From: JAJDIA01 sp031555505
GTDB lineage: Bacteria > Bacteroidota > Bacteroidia > Bacteroidales > Tannerellaceae
Direction: 5' to 3'
Length of the DNA: 58,800 nt
Assembly: GCA_031555505.1 (NCBI GenBank)
Contig: JAVBUH010000063.1
Coordinates: forward strand, 1-58,800
The notes under the pieces were generated by a model. That model ran no database searches, was not told the origin of the DNA, and saw nothing but the letters and a program-made list of their open reading frames with translations. A program made the translations under genes and the position numbers. This document shows positions 8,104-17,620 of this stretch, piece by piece. Position 1 is the stretch's first letter. Every line of letters begins with the position of its first letter.

Positions 8104-9402
8104 ATGACAACAAACGAACAAAAGAATTACACGTTGCCGATTATCATGATGATCCTACTTTTCGGTATGATCTCCTTCGTGACTAACCTGGCTGCCCCGA
8201 TGGGTATCGTATTAAAGTCTCAATTCGGAGCATCCAATGCCCTTGGTATGCTGGGTAATTTCGGCAACTTTATTGCCTATGCCGTAATGGGTATTCCTTC
8301 CGGTATGCTGCTGCAAAAAGTGGGTTACAAGAAAACAGCGCTGATTGCTATCGCTATAGGTTTCGTGGGCGTAGGTATCCAGATGCTTTCCGGTTATTCA
8401 AACCCTGCGATGGCATTCGCCGTCTATATTCTGGGTGCGTTTGTTGCCGGTTTCTCTATGTGTATGCTGAACACGGTTGTTAACCCGATGCTCAACACCT
8501 TAGGTGGTGGTGGTAACAAGGGCAACCAGCTGATCCAGATTGGCGGTTCATTCAACTCTGTAATGGCTACGCTGACCCCGATGCTGGTGGGTATCATGAT
8601 TGGCGAAATCTCCAAAGCCACGATCTCAAACGTATTCCCGGTAATGTACATTGCTATGGCTATCTTCGCTATCGTATTTATCGTACTGCTGGCTGTTAGG
8701 ATTCCGGAACCTCACGCAGAACAGGCTTCCGAACCGATGGGATCACTGATGTCGGGCGCATTGAAATTCCGCCATTTCATCCTGGGAGCTATCGGTATCT
8801 TTGTATATGTAGGTGTTGAAGTAGGTACCCCGGGTACTATGCTCCTCTTCCTGACAGACGCAACCAAGGGCGCCGGCATCGACGCAACAACCGCTGGTTT
8901 CGTAGCAGGCACTTATTGGTTCCTGATGCTGATCGGACGTCTGGTAGGTGCATCCCTCGGAGCCAAAATCTCCAGTAAGGCCATGCTTAGCTTCGGCTCA
9001 GGAGTAGGCCTTATCCTTGTCCTTTGCGCCATCTTTGCCTCTACCAGCACCATGGTAGACCTGCCCGTATTGCAGAAGAGCGATGCAGGCGCTATCTCCT
9101 TCGGTTTGACTGAAGTGCCCATCAACGCCGCATTCCTTGTACTGGTAGGTCTCTGTACTTCCATCATGTGGGGCGGTATCTTCAACCTGGCCGTAGAAGG
9201 GCTGGGCAAATATACAGCTGCTGCTTCGGGTATCTTCATGACATTGGTTTGCGGTGGTGGTATATTGCCGCTGTTGCAGAACTACGTTGCCGACGTAGCC
9301 AGTTTCATGACCAGCTACTGGGTGATTGTTGCCGGTTTGGCTTACCTGCTGTATTATGCACTGATCGGAAGCAAGGTGAACGCAAAGCAAGTATCAAAGT
9401 AA
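8104..9402 (+). CDS. FHS-family glucose/galactose MFS transporter
   Basis: 432 residues with about 12 hydrophobic segments. The FHS (fucose-galactose-glucose:H+ symporter) signature is visible in NPMLNTLGGGGNKGNQLIQIGGSFNSV after TM4, with the RxGxxxxA-like loop QKVGYKKTA after TM2. It is an inner-membrane proton symporter. Galactose or glucose as substrate follows from its place between galM and galK; arabinose cannot be excluded because the araR regulator and ara genes are adjacent. Confidence 0.88.
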   Translation: MTTNEQKNYTLPIIMMILLFGMISFVTNLAAPMGIVLKSQFGASNALGMLGNFGNFIAYAVMGIPSGMLLQKVGYKKTALIAIAIGFVGVGIQMLSGYSNPAMAFAVYILGAFVAGFSMCMLNTVVNPMLNTLGGGGNKGNQLIQIGGSFNSVMATLTPMLVGIMIGEISKATISNVFPVMYIAMAIFAIVFIVLLAVRIPEPHAEQASEPMGSLMSGALKFRHFILGAIGIFVYVGVEVGTPGTMLLFLTDATKGAGIDATTAGFVAGTYWFLMLIGRLVGASLGAKISSKAMLSFGSGVGLILVLCAIFASTSTMVDLPVLQKSDAGAISFGLTEVPINAAFLVLVGLCTSIMWGGIFNLAVEGLGKYTAAASGIFMTLVCGGGILPLLQNYVADVASFMTSYWVIVAGLAYLLYYALIGSKVNAKQVSK

Positions 9403-9426
9403 ATAATCAAATATAACGTATGTGGA

Positions 9427-9468
9427 GAAACTATTCGGCAACATACCGTCGGGTAGTTTCTTCCTGTT
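9427..9468 (+). terminator. Hairpin between transporter gene and galK (attenuator-like)
   Basis: GAAACTA (9427-9433) pairs with TAGTTTC (9454-9460), and TTCCTGTTTT follows. It lies within a gap of only 93 nt in a run of co-directional genes, so it may reduce rather than end transcription into galK. Confidence 0.4.
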
Positions 9469-9495
9469 TTACATCATAAACACAAAATAAAGGAT

Positions 9496-10641
9496 ATGCA
9501 AAAACAAATCAACACAAAATTTCAGGAGTTGTTCAATGCAGACGGCAACGTATTCGCATCGCCCGGCCGTATCAACCTGATCGGTGAGCATACCGACTAC
9601 AACGGTGGATTTGTATTCCCCGGTGCCATAGACAAAGGCATGATTGCCGAAATCAAACTGAATGGCACAGACCAAGTGCGCGCTTTTTCACTCGACCTGA
9701 ACGACTATGCCGAATTTGGGCTGGAAGAAGGCGACCTGCCAAAAGCCGGCTGGGCCAAATATATCTTCGGCGTATGCCGCGAAATCATCAAACGAGGCGG
9801 CAAAATCAGTGGATTCGACACCGTATTTGCCGGTGATGTGCCACTGGGGGCTGGAATGTCTTCATCAGCTGCACTGGAAAGCACCTATGCCTTTGCCCTG
9901 AACGAACTGTTCAACCTGGGTATCGACAAGTTTGAACTGGCTAAGATCGGACAGGCTACCGAACACAACTACGTAGGCGTGAAATGCGGCATCATGGACC
10001 AGTTTGCTTCCATATTCGGTAAAGCCGGCAGCCTGATCCGTCTGGATTGCCGTTCGCTGGAATATAAATATTTCCCATTCAACCCGATTGGTTACAAACT
10101 GGTGTTGCTGGACTCGGTGGTCAAACACGAACTCGCCTCCTCGGCCTATAACAAACGCCGTCAGTCTTGCGAGCATGTGGCCGCCACCATCCGCAATCGT
10201 CATCCGGAAGTAGCATTCCTGCGTGATGCCACCATGGATATGCTGCAGGAAGTAAAAGCCGAAGTAAGCGAAGAAGACTATATGCGTGCCGAATATGTGA
10301 TCGAAGAAGTACAGCGTGTGCTCGACGTGTGCGACGCCCTGGAACGTGGCGATTACGAAACCGTAGGCCGGAAAATGTACGAAACGCACTATGGAATGAG
10401 CAAACTCTACGAAGTGAGCTGCGAAGAGTTGGACTTCCTCAACGACATTGCCCGGAAATGTGGCGTCACCGGTTCACGCGTCATGGGCGGCGGATTCGGC
10501 GGATGTACGATCAACCTCGTGAAGGATGAATTGTATGAAGCCTTTGTCAAAGAAGCCTTCTCGGCTTACACCGCTCAATTCGGTCACGAGCCTAAATTAT
10601 ACAATGTAGTGATCAGTGACGGAGCACGCAAACTTGCATAA
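9496..10641 (+). CDS. galK: Galactokinase
   Basis: 381 residues, the expected length. GHMP-kinase signatures: GRINLIGEHTDYNGGFVFPGA (galactose-binding, residues about 17-37), the ATP loop PLGAGMSSSAALE near 118-130, and the third motif GSRVMGGGFGGCTINLV near 340. It phosphorylates alpha-D-galactose to galactose-1-phosphate in the cytosol. galT and galE are not in this window. The gene is followed after 26 nt by the regulator gene. Confidence 0.97.
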   Translation: MQKQINTKFQELFNADGNVFASPGRINLIGEHTDYNGGFVFPGAIDKGMIAEIKLNGTDQVRAFSLDLNDYAEFGLEEGDLPKAGWAKYIFGVCREIIKRGGKISGFDTVFAGDVPLGAGMSSSAALESTYAFALNELFNLGIDKFELAKIGQATEHNYVGVKCGIMDQFASIFGKAGSLIRLDCRSLEYKYFPFNPIGYKLVLLDSVVKHELASSAYNKRRQSCEHVAATIRNRHPEVAFLRDATMDMLQEVKAEVSEEDYMRAEYVIEEVQRVLDVCDALERGDYETVGRKMYETHYGMSKLYEVSCEELDFLNDIARKCGVTGSRVMGGGFGGCTINLVKDELYEAFVKEAFSAYTAQFGHEPKLYNVVISDGARKLA

Positions 10642-10667
10642 CTAACATTTTTTTTACCTTATTTATT

Positions 10668-11360
10668 ATGTCAGCGGCATTTTATCAGGAACAGGCCAAA
10701 TTCTACGTAGCAGTAGACTGTATCATTTTAGGATTCAATAAGAATGAATTGAATGTCTTATTATACAAACGTGCCTTTGAACCCCTGATGGGGCAATGGT
10801 CACTGATGGGAGGTTTCGTCAAATCAGGCGAAAGCGTGAATGAGGCCGCCTCCCGTGTACTGACCGAATGCACCGGCATCGACACTATATTTATGGAGCA
10901 AATAGGAGCATACGGAGACGTCACACGCGATCTTGGAGAGCGTGTGATCTCCGTTGCCTACTATGCACTGGTCAATATCCATGATTTTGACACCGCCCTA
11001 TTGGACCAATACAATGCCAAGTGGACGAAAGTAGACGAGATGCCGTCGCTCATTTTCGACCACAACCAAATGGTGAAGGATGCCTTACATATCCTGAAAC
11101 AAAAAGCAGCCATCCTACCGATCGGCTTTAACCTGTTGTCTGAAAAATTCACCTTGCCCCAACTACAAAGCCTCTACGAAGCCATCTACCAAACGGCATT
11201 AGACAAACGCAACTTCCGCAAAAAACTATATGCGATGAACCTGTTGGAGCGGCTTAACGAAAAAGACAAAATACACTCCCGCCGAGGCGCCTTCTACTAC
11301 AAATTCAACAAAGAGAAATACGACAAACTCCTCAACGAAGGGCTCTTCTTCTCGCTATAG
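10668..11360 (+). CDS. araR: AraR-like Nudix-domain transcriptional regulator
   Basis: 230 residues. An N-terminal Nudix fold (about 10-150) is followed by a winged-helix-like C-terminus (about 150-230, with RNFRKKLYAMNLLERL and a final YYKFNKEKYDKLL). The Nudix box at 49-71 is damaged: in the consensus RExxEE the residues are Arg63-Val64-Leu-Thr-Glu67-Cys68, so two metal-binding glutamates are missing and hydrolase activity is unlikely. This matches the non-catalytic Nudix regulators of the NrtR/AraR group; the Bacteroides AraR senses L-arabinose and represses ara genes. Its position 225 bp before araD supports the same role here. It is probably co-transcribed with galK. Confidence 0.85.
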   Translation: MSAAFYQEQAKFYVAVDCIILGFNKNELNVLLYKRAFEPLMGQWSLMGGFVKSGESVNEAASRVLTECTGIDTIFMEQIGAYGDVTRDLGERVISVAYYALVNIHDFDTALLDQYNAKWTKVDEMPSLIFDHNQMVKDALHILKQKAAILPIGFNLLSEKFTLPQLQSLYEAIYQTALDKRNFRKKLYAMNLLERLNEKDKIHSRRGAFYYKFNKEKYDKLLNEGLFFSL

Positions 11361-11480
11361 GAATACCTTCCCCATCACACATTTAGCCCTGCCAAAACCG
11401 CCAACGACCTGCAGAAGAACTCATCAGTAAAGAGAGGCATGCTACACAACATATCTTTTTCTACGTTTTTTTCAAGAATC

Positions 11481-11525
11481 AGTGTAATTTTACAGGCAAA
11501 ACACAATAGTGTAATCATATACACT
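11481..11525 (+). promoter_or_regulatory. araD promoter with two inverted repeats, candidate AraR operators
   Basis: Site 1, TGTAA-TT-TTACA (11483-11494), overlaps a weak -7 box TAATTTTA (11485-11492). Site 2, AGTGTA-N6-TACACT (11508-11525), lies just downstream, with centres 28 bp apart. Both start AGTGTAAT, suggesting one dimeric protein binding both. Repression by the neighbouring AraR-like protein is the simplest reading, inferred from position and symmetry. Confidence 0.5.
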
Positions 11526-11585
11526 TATATGCAAGCAAACCACTCATTCCAAAAGAGACAATAAGCAACCTAAAGTCGAGATAGC

Positions 11586-12269
11586 ATGGATGCATTGAAG
11601 AAAAAAGTATTTGAGGCCAACCTGGATCTGGTCAAGCATGGATTGGTCATCTTTACCTGGGGAAATGTAAGCGCAATCGACCGCGCAAAGGGATTGGTGA
11701 TGATCAAGCCTTCCGGTGTTTCGTATGAAGGGATGAAGGCATCCGATATGGTAGTGCTCGACCTGCAGGGGAATATCGTGGAAGGGCATCTGAAACCTTC
11801 ATCGGATACACCTACCCATCTGGCGCTGTACAATGCGTTCCCTGAGGTCGGGGGCATCGTCCATACCCACTCTACCTATGCCACAGCCTGGGCGCAGGCC
11901 GGACGCGATATTCCGAACATCGGCACCACGCATGCCGATTATTTCAAGGATGCCATTCCGTGTACCCGGCAGATGACCGCGGCTGAGATCGAAGGTGAAT
12001 ATGAAAAAGAAACCGGGACAGTGATCATCGAACGTTTCGCGGCCCTCAATCCGGTACATACGCCGGGGGTATTGGTGCAAAACCACGGACCGTTTGCCTG
12101 GGGCAAGGATGCGAACGATGCCGTACACCATGCCGTGGTGATGGAACAGGTGGCGAAGATGGCCTACATCTCACTGGGTATAAACCCCCTCCTCACGATG
12201 AACGAGCACCTCATCACCAGGCACTTCAACCGCAAACACGGTTCGGCTGCCTACTACGGACAGCCCTAA
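11586..12269 (+). CDS. araD: L-ribulose-5-phosphate 4-epimerase
   Basis: 227 residues, class II aldolase/AraD fold. Visible are GNVSAIDR and KPSGVSYE (phosphate binding), SSDTPTHLALY, the zinc-ligand region VHTHSTYATAWAQAGRDIP with the paired His, GTTHADYF, and NHGPFAWG with a further ligand His. It converts L-ribulose-5-P to D-xylulose-5-P, the last arabinose-specific step. It is first of the ara genes and carries the operator-like repeats upstream; araA follows after 45 nt. Confidence 0.95.
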   Translation: MDALKKKVFEANLDLVKHGLVIFTWGNVSAIDRAKGLVMIKPSGVSYEGMKASDMVVLDLQGNIVEGHLKPSSDTPTHLALYNAFPEVGGIVHTHSTYATAWAQAGRDIPNIGTTHADYFKDAIPCTRQMTAAEIEGEYEKETGTVIIERFAALNPVHTPGVLVQNHGPFAWGKDANDAVHHAVVMEQVAKMAYISLGINPLLTMNEHLITRHFNRKHGSAAYYGQP

Positions 12270-12314
12270 GCAAAAACTAATCAATCAACACAAACACACT
12301 AAATCAGTTACACC

Positions 12315-13823
12315 ATGAAATTTAATGAACTTGAAGTATGGTTCATCACAGGAGCCCAGTTGTTGTACGGAGGAGATGCTGTCGTACAAGTCGATGCGCA
12401 TTCCAACGAAATGGTAAAAGGATTGAATGAATCCGGCCAATTACCCATCAAGGTAGTATATAAAGGCACGGCCAATTCCAACCCGGAAGTAACCGCCATC
12501 TTCCGCGCGGCAGGCAACAACCCGAAGTGCGTCGGCGTGATCACCTGGATGCACACCTTCTCACCCGCTAAGATGTGGATACAAGGGCTGAAGGATTATA
12601 AGAAACCCCTGCTCCACCTCCACACACAGTTCAACAAAGAAATACCGTTCGGCGAGATCGACATGGATTTCATGAACCTGAACCAGAGTGCACACGGCGA
12701 CCGCGAATTCGGGCACATCGTGAGCCGTATGCGCAAGAACCGCAAGGTAGTGGTTGGCCATTGGACAGATAATAAAGTACAGGGACATATCGCCGTATGG
12801 ATGCGCGTGGCCGCAGCCTGGGCCGATGCACAGGATATGCGTATCATCCGCTTCGGCGACCAGATGAACAACGTGGCCGTCACCGACGGGGATAAGGTGG
12901 AAGCCGAAATCCGTATGGGCTACCACGTGGACTACTTCCCAATCGGCGACCTGGTAGCCTATCAGGACGAGGTAACAGAAGCCGACATCTACGAGTTGGT
13001 TGCCACCTACGAAAAAGAATACGACTTTGCCCACAACTGCAAGAAAGGCGGTAAAGACCACCACCAGGTACGCGAAGCTGCCCGCGAAGAAATCGCCATG
13101 CGCCGCTTCCTGAAAGATAAGCAGGCGAAGGCGTTCACCACCAACTTCGACGCCCTGCACGGACTGAATCAGTTGCCAGGCCTGGCCTCACAACGCCTGA
13201 TGGCCGAAGGTTACGGCTTTGGCGCCGAAGGCGACTGGAAGACGGCGGCCCTCATCCGCTCCTTCTGGGTAATGGGACAAGGCCTGCCCGGCGGATGCTC
13301 GTTCCTCGAAGACTATACCTATCACTTCGACGGCGAAAAGAGCGCCATCCTGCAAGCCCACATGCTGGAGATCTGCCCGCTGATCGCAGCCAGCAAACCG
13401 CGCCTGGAAGTACACCCGCTGGGTATCGGCGGCAAGGCCGATCCTGCCCGCCTGGTATTCACCTCGCATGCAGGCGCCGGTATAGCCGCCACGATCGTGG
13501 ATATGGGCAACCGTTTCCGCATGATCGTGAACAACGTGGATGTGTTGGCGCAAGACAAACCGATGCCCAAGCTACCCGTTGCCAGCGCGTTGTGGATTCC
13601 GCAGCCGAACCTCGAAATAGGCGCTGCCGCCTGGATCCTGGCCGGAGGCACACACCACACGGCGTTCTCATACGACCTGACGAACGAGTATATGGAAGAT
13701 TTTGCCGATATCGCCGGCATCGAACTGGTGACGATCGACCACAATACCACGATCCACGCGTTCAAGAAAGAACTCCGCTTCAACGACGTTTATTATATGT
13801 TAAACCGCGCATTGGAAGCCTGA
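12315..13823 (+). CDS. araA: L-arabinose isomerase
   Basis: 502 residues, standard length for AraA. It opens with WFITGAQLLYG. The catalytic glutamate regions AEGYGFGAEGDWKTA (equivalent to Glu306 in E. coli) and FLEDYTYHF (Glu333) are intact, and metal-ligand histidines are expected in the following core and the C-terminal segment. It isomerises L-arabinose to L-ribulose in the cytosol with Mn2+. The stop is 2 nt before the araB start, implying translational coupling. Confidence 0.97.
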   Translation: MKFNELEVWFITGAQLLYGGDAVVQVDAHSNEMVKGLNESGQLPIKVVYKGTANSNPEVTAIFRAAGNNPKCVGVITWMHTFSPAKMWIQGLKDYKKPLLHLHTQFNKEIPFGEIDMDFMNLNQSAHGDREFGHIVSRMRKNRKVVVGHWTDNKVQGHIAVWMRVAAAWADAQDMRIIRFGDQMNNVAVTDGDKVEAEIRMGYHVDYFPIGDLVAYQDEVTEADIYELVATYEKEYDFAHNCKKGGKDHHQVREAAREEIAMRRFLKDKQAKAFTTNFDALHGLNQLPGLASQRLMAEGYGFGAEGDWKTAALIRSFWVMGQGLPGGCSFLEDYTYHFDGEKSAILQAHMLEICPLIAASKPRLEVHPLGIGGKADPARLVFTSHAGAGIAATIVDMGNRFRMIVNNVDVLAQDKPMPKLPVASALWIPQPNLEIGAAAWILAGGTHHTAFSYDLTNEYMEDFADIAGIELVTIDHNTTIHAFKKELRFNDVYYMLNRALEA

Positions 13824-13825
13824 TC

Positions 13826-15505
13826 ATGAGTAATGATAATAAATATGTAATCGGACTGGACTACGGTACCGACTCTTGTCGCGCCATAGTAGTCAATGCC
13901 CGCACGGGAGAAGAGATAGCCTCGGCCGTGAAATACTATCCCCGCTGGATGGAAGGCAAGTACTGCGACCCGTTGAAAAACCGCTACCGCCAGCATCCGC
14001 TGGACTATGTGGAATGCCTCGAAGCGATCGTCAGGGAATCGCTGGCTAAATGCCCGGCCGGTACCGCCGGGAACATAGCCGGTATGGCGTTCGACACCAC
14101 CGGCAGTACGCCCGTATGGACGGATAAGGAAGGTACTCCCCTGGCCCTACTGCCCGAATTTGCAGAAAACCCGAACGCCATGTTCGTACTCTGGAAAGAC
14201 CATACCGCCATCAAAGAAGCCGCCGAAATAAACGAACTGGCCCGTAAATGGGACACCGACTATACAGCCTACGAAGGCGGTATCTACTCTTCCGAATGGG
14301 TATGGGCCAAGATGGCGCACGTACTGCGTGAAGACGAAAGCATCCGCGGCAAGGCTTACGCCTGGATCGAACACTGCGACTGGATGCCGGCGCTGCTTAC
14401 GGGTAACACCAAACCGGAAGACGTGTATCGCAGCCGTTGCGCGGCCGGCCACAAAGCGATGTGGCTGGAGCAGTGGGGCGGACTTCCTTCGGAGGAGTTC
14501 CTTACGACGTTCGAACCGCTGCTGGCCGGTTGCCGGAGCCATCTGTATGAAAAGACCTATACCTGCGACGTGAAAGTAGGTACGCTCACCCACGCATGGG
14601 CGCACCGGCTGGGCTTGCCCGAAGGCACAGCCGTGGCCGTTGGCGCCTTCGACTGCCACATGGGTGCCGTAGGAGCCGAGATCACACCGAACACATTCGT
14701 GCGCGTGATCGGCACGTCTACCTGCGACATCATGGTATCGTCGTATGAAGAGATCGGCCACAAACTGATCCCCGGTATCTGCGGACAGGTAGACGGGTCC
14801 GTTATTCCCGGCATGATAGGCCTCGAAGCCGGACAGTCCGGTTTCGGTGATATCTACGCCTGGTTCAGGCGCGTACTGGCATGGCCGTTGGAAAACGTGC
14901 TCTCGCAAACGAAGCTGATCGACGAAGCTACCAGGATCAAGCTGATCGAAGAAACAGCCGACCGGATCATCCCCTGCCTCTCCGAAGAAGCAGCCAAAGT
15001 ACCGGTAAGCGAAAGCAGTATCCTCGCCATCGACTGGATGAACGGACGCCGCACACCGGACGCCAGCCAACGGGTGAAAGGGACGATCACCGGCCTCAAT
15101 CTGGCAAGCTCTGCCCCGCTCATCTTCCGCGCCCTGGTAGAAGCAACGGCGTTCGGTTCGAAAGCCATCGTAGACCGCTTCCTCGAAAACGGCATCGAGA
15201 TCGAAAGCGTGATCGGCATCGGCGGTATCTCACAGAAATCGCCGTTCGTGATGCAAACGCTGGCCGATGTGCTGAATATGCCCATCAAAGTAGCCAAAGC
15301 CGAACAGGCGTGCGCTTTCGGCGCATCCATGTTCGCCGCCGTAGCAGCAGGCATATATACAAAAGTAGAAGAAGCCCAAAAGGCCATGGGGCAGGGTTTT
15401 GCGAAGGAGTATTATCCCAACAAAGCCAACCACGAAGCCTATCTGCCGCTTTACGATCAGTATCGCAAGTTGGGACAGTTCACCGAAAAAGAATTGTTTG
15501 CCTGA
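13826..15505 (+). CDS. araB: L-ribulokinase
   Basis: 559 residues, FGGY carbohydrate kinase. The ATP-binding N-terminus is YVIGLDYGTDSCRAIVV, then GMAFDTTGSTPV, and a C-terminal adenosine-binding GIGGISQKSPFVMQ followed by EQACAFGASMFA. It phosphorylates L-ribulose to L-ribulose-5-P. The frame is open further upstream into araA, but ATG at 13826 gives the family N-terminus exactly and leaves a 2-nt gap, so it is the chosen start. Confidence 0.96.
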   Translation: MSNDNKYVIGLDYGTDSCRAIVVNARTGEEIASAVKYYPRWMEGKYCDPLKNRYRQHPLDYVECLEAIVRESLAKCPAGTAGNIAGMAFDTTGSTPVWTDKEGTPLALLPEFAENPNAMFVLWKDHTAIKEAAEINELARKWDTDYTAYEGGIYSSEWVWAKMAHVLREDESIRGKAYAWIEHCDWMPALLTGNTKPEDVYRSRCAAGHKAMWLEQWGGLPSEEFLTTFEPLLAGCRSHLYEKTYTCDVKVGTLTHAWAHRLGLPEGTAVAVGAFDCHMGAVGAEITPNTFVRVIGTSTCDIMVSSYEEIGHKLIPGICGQVDGSVIPGMIGLEAGQSGFGDIYAWFRRVLAWPLENVLSQTKLIDEATRIKLIEETADRIIPCLSEEAAKVPVSESSILAIDWMNGRRTPDASQRVKGTITGLNLASSAPLIFRALVEATAFGSKAIVDRFLENGIEIESVIGIGGISQKSPFVMQTLADVLNMPIKVAKAEQACAFGASMFAAVAAGIYTKVEEAQKAMGQGFAKEYYPNKANHEAYLPLYDQYRKLGQFTEKELFA

Positions 15506-15536
15506 GAGAAAGAAGCCTCTTTAAAAAGAGATTGAC

Positions 15537-15544
15537 TATCTTTG
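15537..15544 (+). promoter_or_regulatory. -7 promoter box for transketolase
   Basis: TATCTTTG fits TAnnTTTG and lies 22 nt before the transketolase ATG, in a 61-nt gap after araB. It suggests that tkt-rpiB can be transcribed independently of the ara genes. Confidence 0.5.
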
Positions 15545-15566
15545 CACAAATTTAAATCTTATCAAG

Positions 15567-17594
15567 ATGAACGATATCAAACAAATGAACAAAGCAGCTG
15601 ACAACATTCGCATACTGGCTGCATCGATGGTTGAAAAGGCCAAATCCGGTCATCCGGGTGGTGCAATGGGGGGAGCAGACTTTGTAAACGTTTTGTTTTC
15701 AGAATATTTAATCCACGACCCCCAGCATCCCGAATGGGAAGGAAGAGACCGTTTCTTCCTCGACCCCGGCCACATGTCGCCCATGCTCTATGCCGTATTG
15801 GCGCTGACAGGCAAATACACGATGGCCGAACTGGCTGAATTCCGCCAGTGGGGAAGCCCTACGCCGGGTCACCCTGAATTAGACATTATGCGCGGTGTGG
15901 AAAATACTTCCGGCCCGCTGGGACAGGGACACACGATGGCCGTAGGCGCCGCCATAGCCGCCAAGTTCCTGAAAACCCGCCTGGCTGAGGGTATGGACCA
16001 GACGATCTATGCCTACATTTCGGATGGGGGCGTGCAGGAAGAGATATCCCAGGGAGCCGGACGTATTGCCGGCACACTGGGGTTGGACAACCTGATCATG
16101 TTTTACGATGCCAACAACGTCCAGCTTTCTACCAAGGTAGACGAAGTAACCACTGAAAACGTGGGCGCCAAGTACGAAGCCTGGGGTTGGAAAGTGATCA
16201 CCATCAACGGAAACGATGTGGCCGAAATCCGCAAGGCGCTGACCGAAGCGAAAGCCGAGCAACATCGTCCCACGCTGATTATCGGAAATACGGTGATGGG
16301 TAAAGGCGCCCTGGCCGGAGATAAGACTTCGTTTGAAGACAAAGTATCCACACATGGCCAGCCGCTTTCTGCCGCCGGTGCATGTATCGCGTCGACCGTC
16401 AGCAACCTGGGCGGTGATCCGGAGCACCCGTTCACCGTCTTCCCCGAAGTGGCTGTGCTATATGCCAACCGCGCGAAGGAGCTGGAAGCGATCGTAGCCG
16501 AAAAGTATGCGGCGAAAGCCGCCTGGGCGAAAGCCAACCCGAAACTGGCAGCCAAGCTGGAAAAATGGTTTAGCGGAGAAGCGCCCCGGATCAACTGGGC
16601 AGCGATCGAACAGAAAGCCAACCAGCCCACCCGTGTCGCCTCGGCCACCGTACTCGGTGTGCTGGCTACGCAGGTAGAGAACATGGTATGTGCCTCTGCC
16701 GACCTTTCCAACTCGGATAAGACAGACGGATTCCTGAATAAGACGCATGCCTTCACCCGTGGTGATTTCAGCGGCGCCTTCTTCCAGGCCGGTGTATCCG
16801 AGTTGACGATGGCGTCTGTCTGCCTCGGCATGAGCTTGCACGGCGGCGTGATCGTAGCCTGCGGAACGTTCTTTGTATTCTCCGACTATATGAAACCTGT
16901 GATCCGCATGGCTGCCCTGATGGAACTGCCGGTGAAATTTATCTGGTCGCACGACGCGTTCCGCGTGGGAGAAGACGGTCCTACCCATGAACCGGTAGAA
17001 CAGGAAGCCCAGATCCGCCTGATGGAAAAACTGAAGAACCATAAAGGACATAACTCGATGCTGGTATTGCGTCCGGCCGATGGATCGGAAACCACCGTTG
17101 CCTGGAAGATGGCGATGGAGAACATCCACACACCGACCGGCTTGATCTTCTCTCGCCAGAACGTTACCGACCTGCCGGTCAAAGGCAACCGTTACGAGAC
17201 CGCTCTACAAGCCGAAAAGGGTGCGTATATCGTGGAAGAAGATGCACAGCCGGACGTAACGCTGGTCGCTTCCGGTTCGGAAGTGGCCACCCTGGTGGAA
17301 GGCGCCGCCCTGCTCCGTGCAGACGGTGTGAAGGTGCGTATCGTCTCCGTTCCGTCGGAAGGTTTGTTCCGTTCGCAGAACAAAGCCTACCAGGAAGCTG
17401 TTATTCCTACAGGAAGTAAGATATTCGGCCTCACCGCCGGACTGCCCGTCACCCTCGAAGGATTGACCGGCGCCAACGGCAAGGTATGGGGATTGGAATC
17501 GTTCGGATTCTCGGCTCCGTACAAGGTGCTCGACGAAAAACTGGGATTCACCGGACAGAACGTGTACAGGCAGGTGAAAGAATTGTTGGCATAA
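15567..17594 (+). CDS. tkt: Transketolase
   Basis: 675 residues, full-length single-chain transketolase. The N-terminal TPP-pyrophosphate domain has SGHPGGAMGGAD and LDPGHMSPMLYA. The usual GDG of the TPP motif is SDG here (Ser152-Asp153-Gly154 in ISDGGVQEE), still with Asp and Gly, and the motif ends YDANNVQ. The pyrimidine domain has the catalytic glutamate region (AGVSELTMAS) and THEPVEQEAQ; the C-terminal domain completes the fold. It links xylulose-5-P from arabinose to the pentose phosphate pathway. rpiB follows after 26 nt. Confidence 0.95.
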   Translation: MNDIKQMNKAADNIRILAASMVEKAKSGHPGGAMGGADFVNVLFSEYLIHDPQHPEWEGRDRFFLDPGHMSPMLYAVLALTGKYTMAELAEFRQWGSPTPGHPELDIMRGVENTSGPLGQGHTMAVGAAIAAKFLKTRLAEGMDQTIYAYISDGGVQEEISQGAGRIAGTLGLDNLIMFYDANNVQLSTKVDEVTTENVGAKYEAWGWKVITINGNDVAEIRKALTEAKAEQHRPTLIIGNTVMGKGALAGDKTSFEDKVSTHGQPLSAAGACIASTVSNLGGDPEHPFTVFPEVAVLYANRAKELEAIVAEKYAAKAAWAKANPKLAAKLEKWFSGEAPRINWAAIEQKANQPTRVASATVLGVLATQVENMVCASADLSNSDKTDGFLNKTHAFTRGDFSGAFFQAGVSELTMASVCLGMSLHGGVIVACGTFFVFSDYMKPVIRMAALMELPVKFIWSHDAFRVGEDGPTHEPVEQEAQIRLMEKLKNHKGHNSMLVLRPADGSETTVAWKMAMENIHTPTGLIFSRQNVTDLPVKGNRYETALQAEKGAYIVEEDAQPDVTLVASGSEVATLVEGAALLRADGVKVRIVSVPSEGLFRSQNKAYQEAVIPTGSKIFGLTAGLPVTLEGLTGANGKVWGLESFGFSAPYKVLDEKLGFTGQNVYRQVKELLA

Positions 17595-17620
17595 ATGAAT
17601 CTCCATTAATACAATCAACG

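Noticed and set aside
13295..13825. Extended araB start inside araA
   Set aside because: The 177 extra codons are an alternate frame of araA; the ribulokinase N-terminus begins at 13826.
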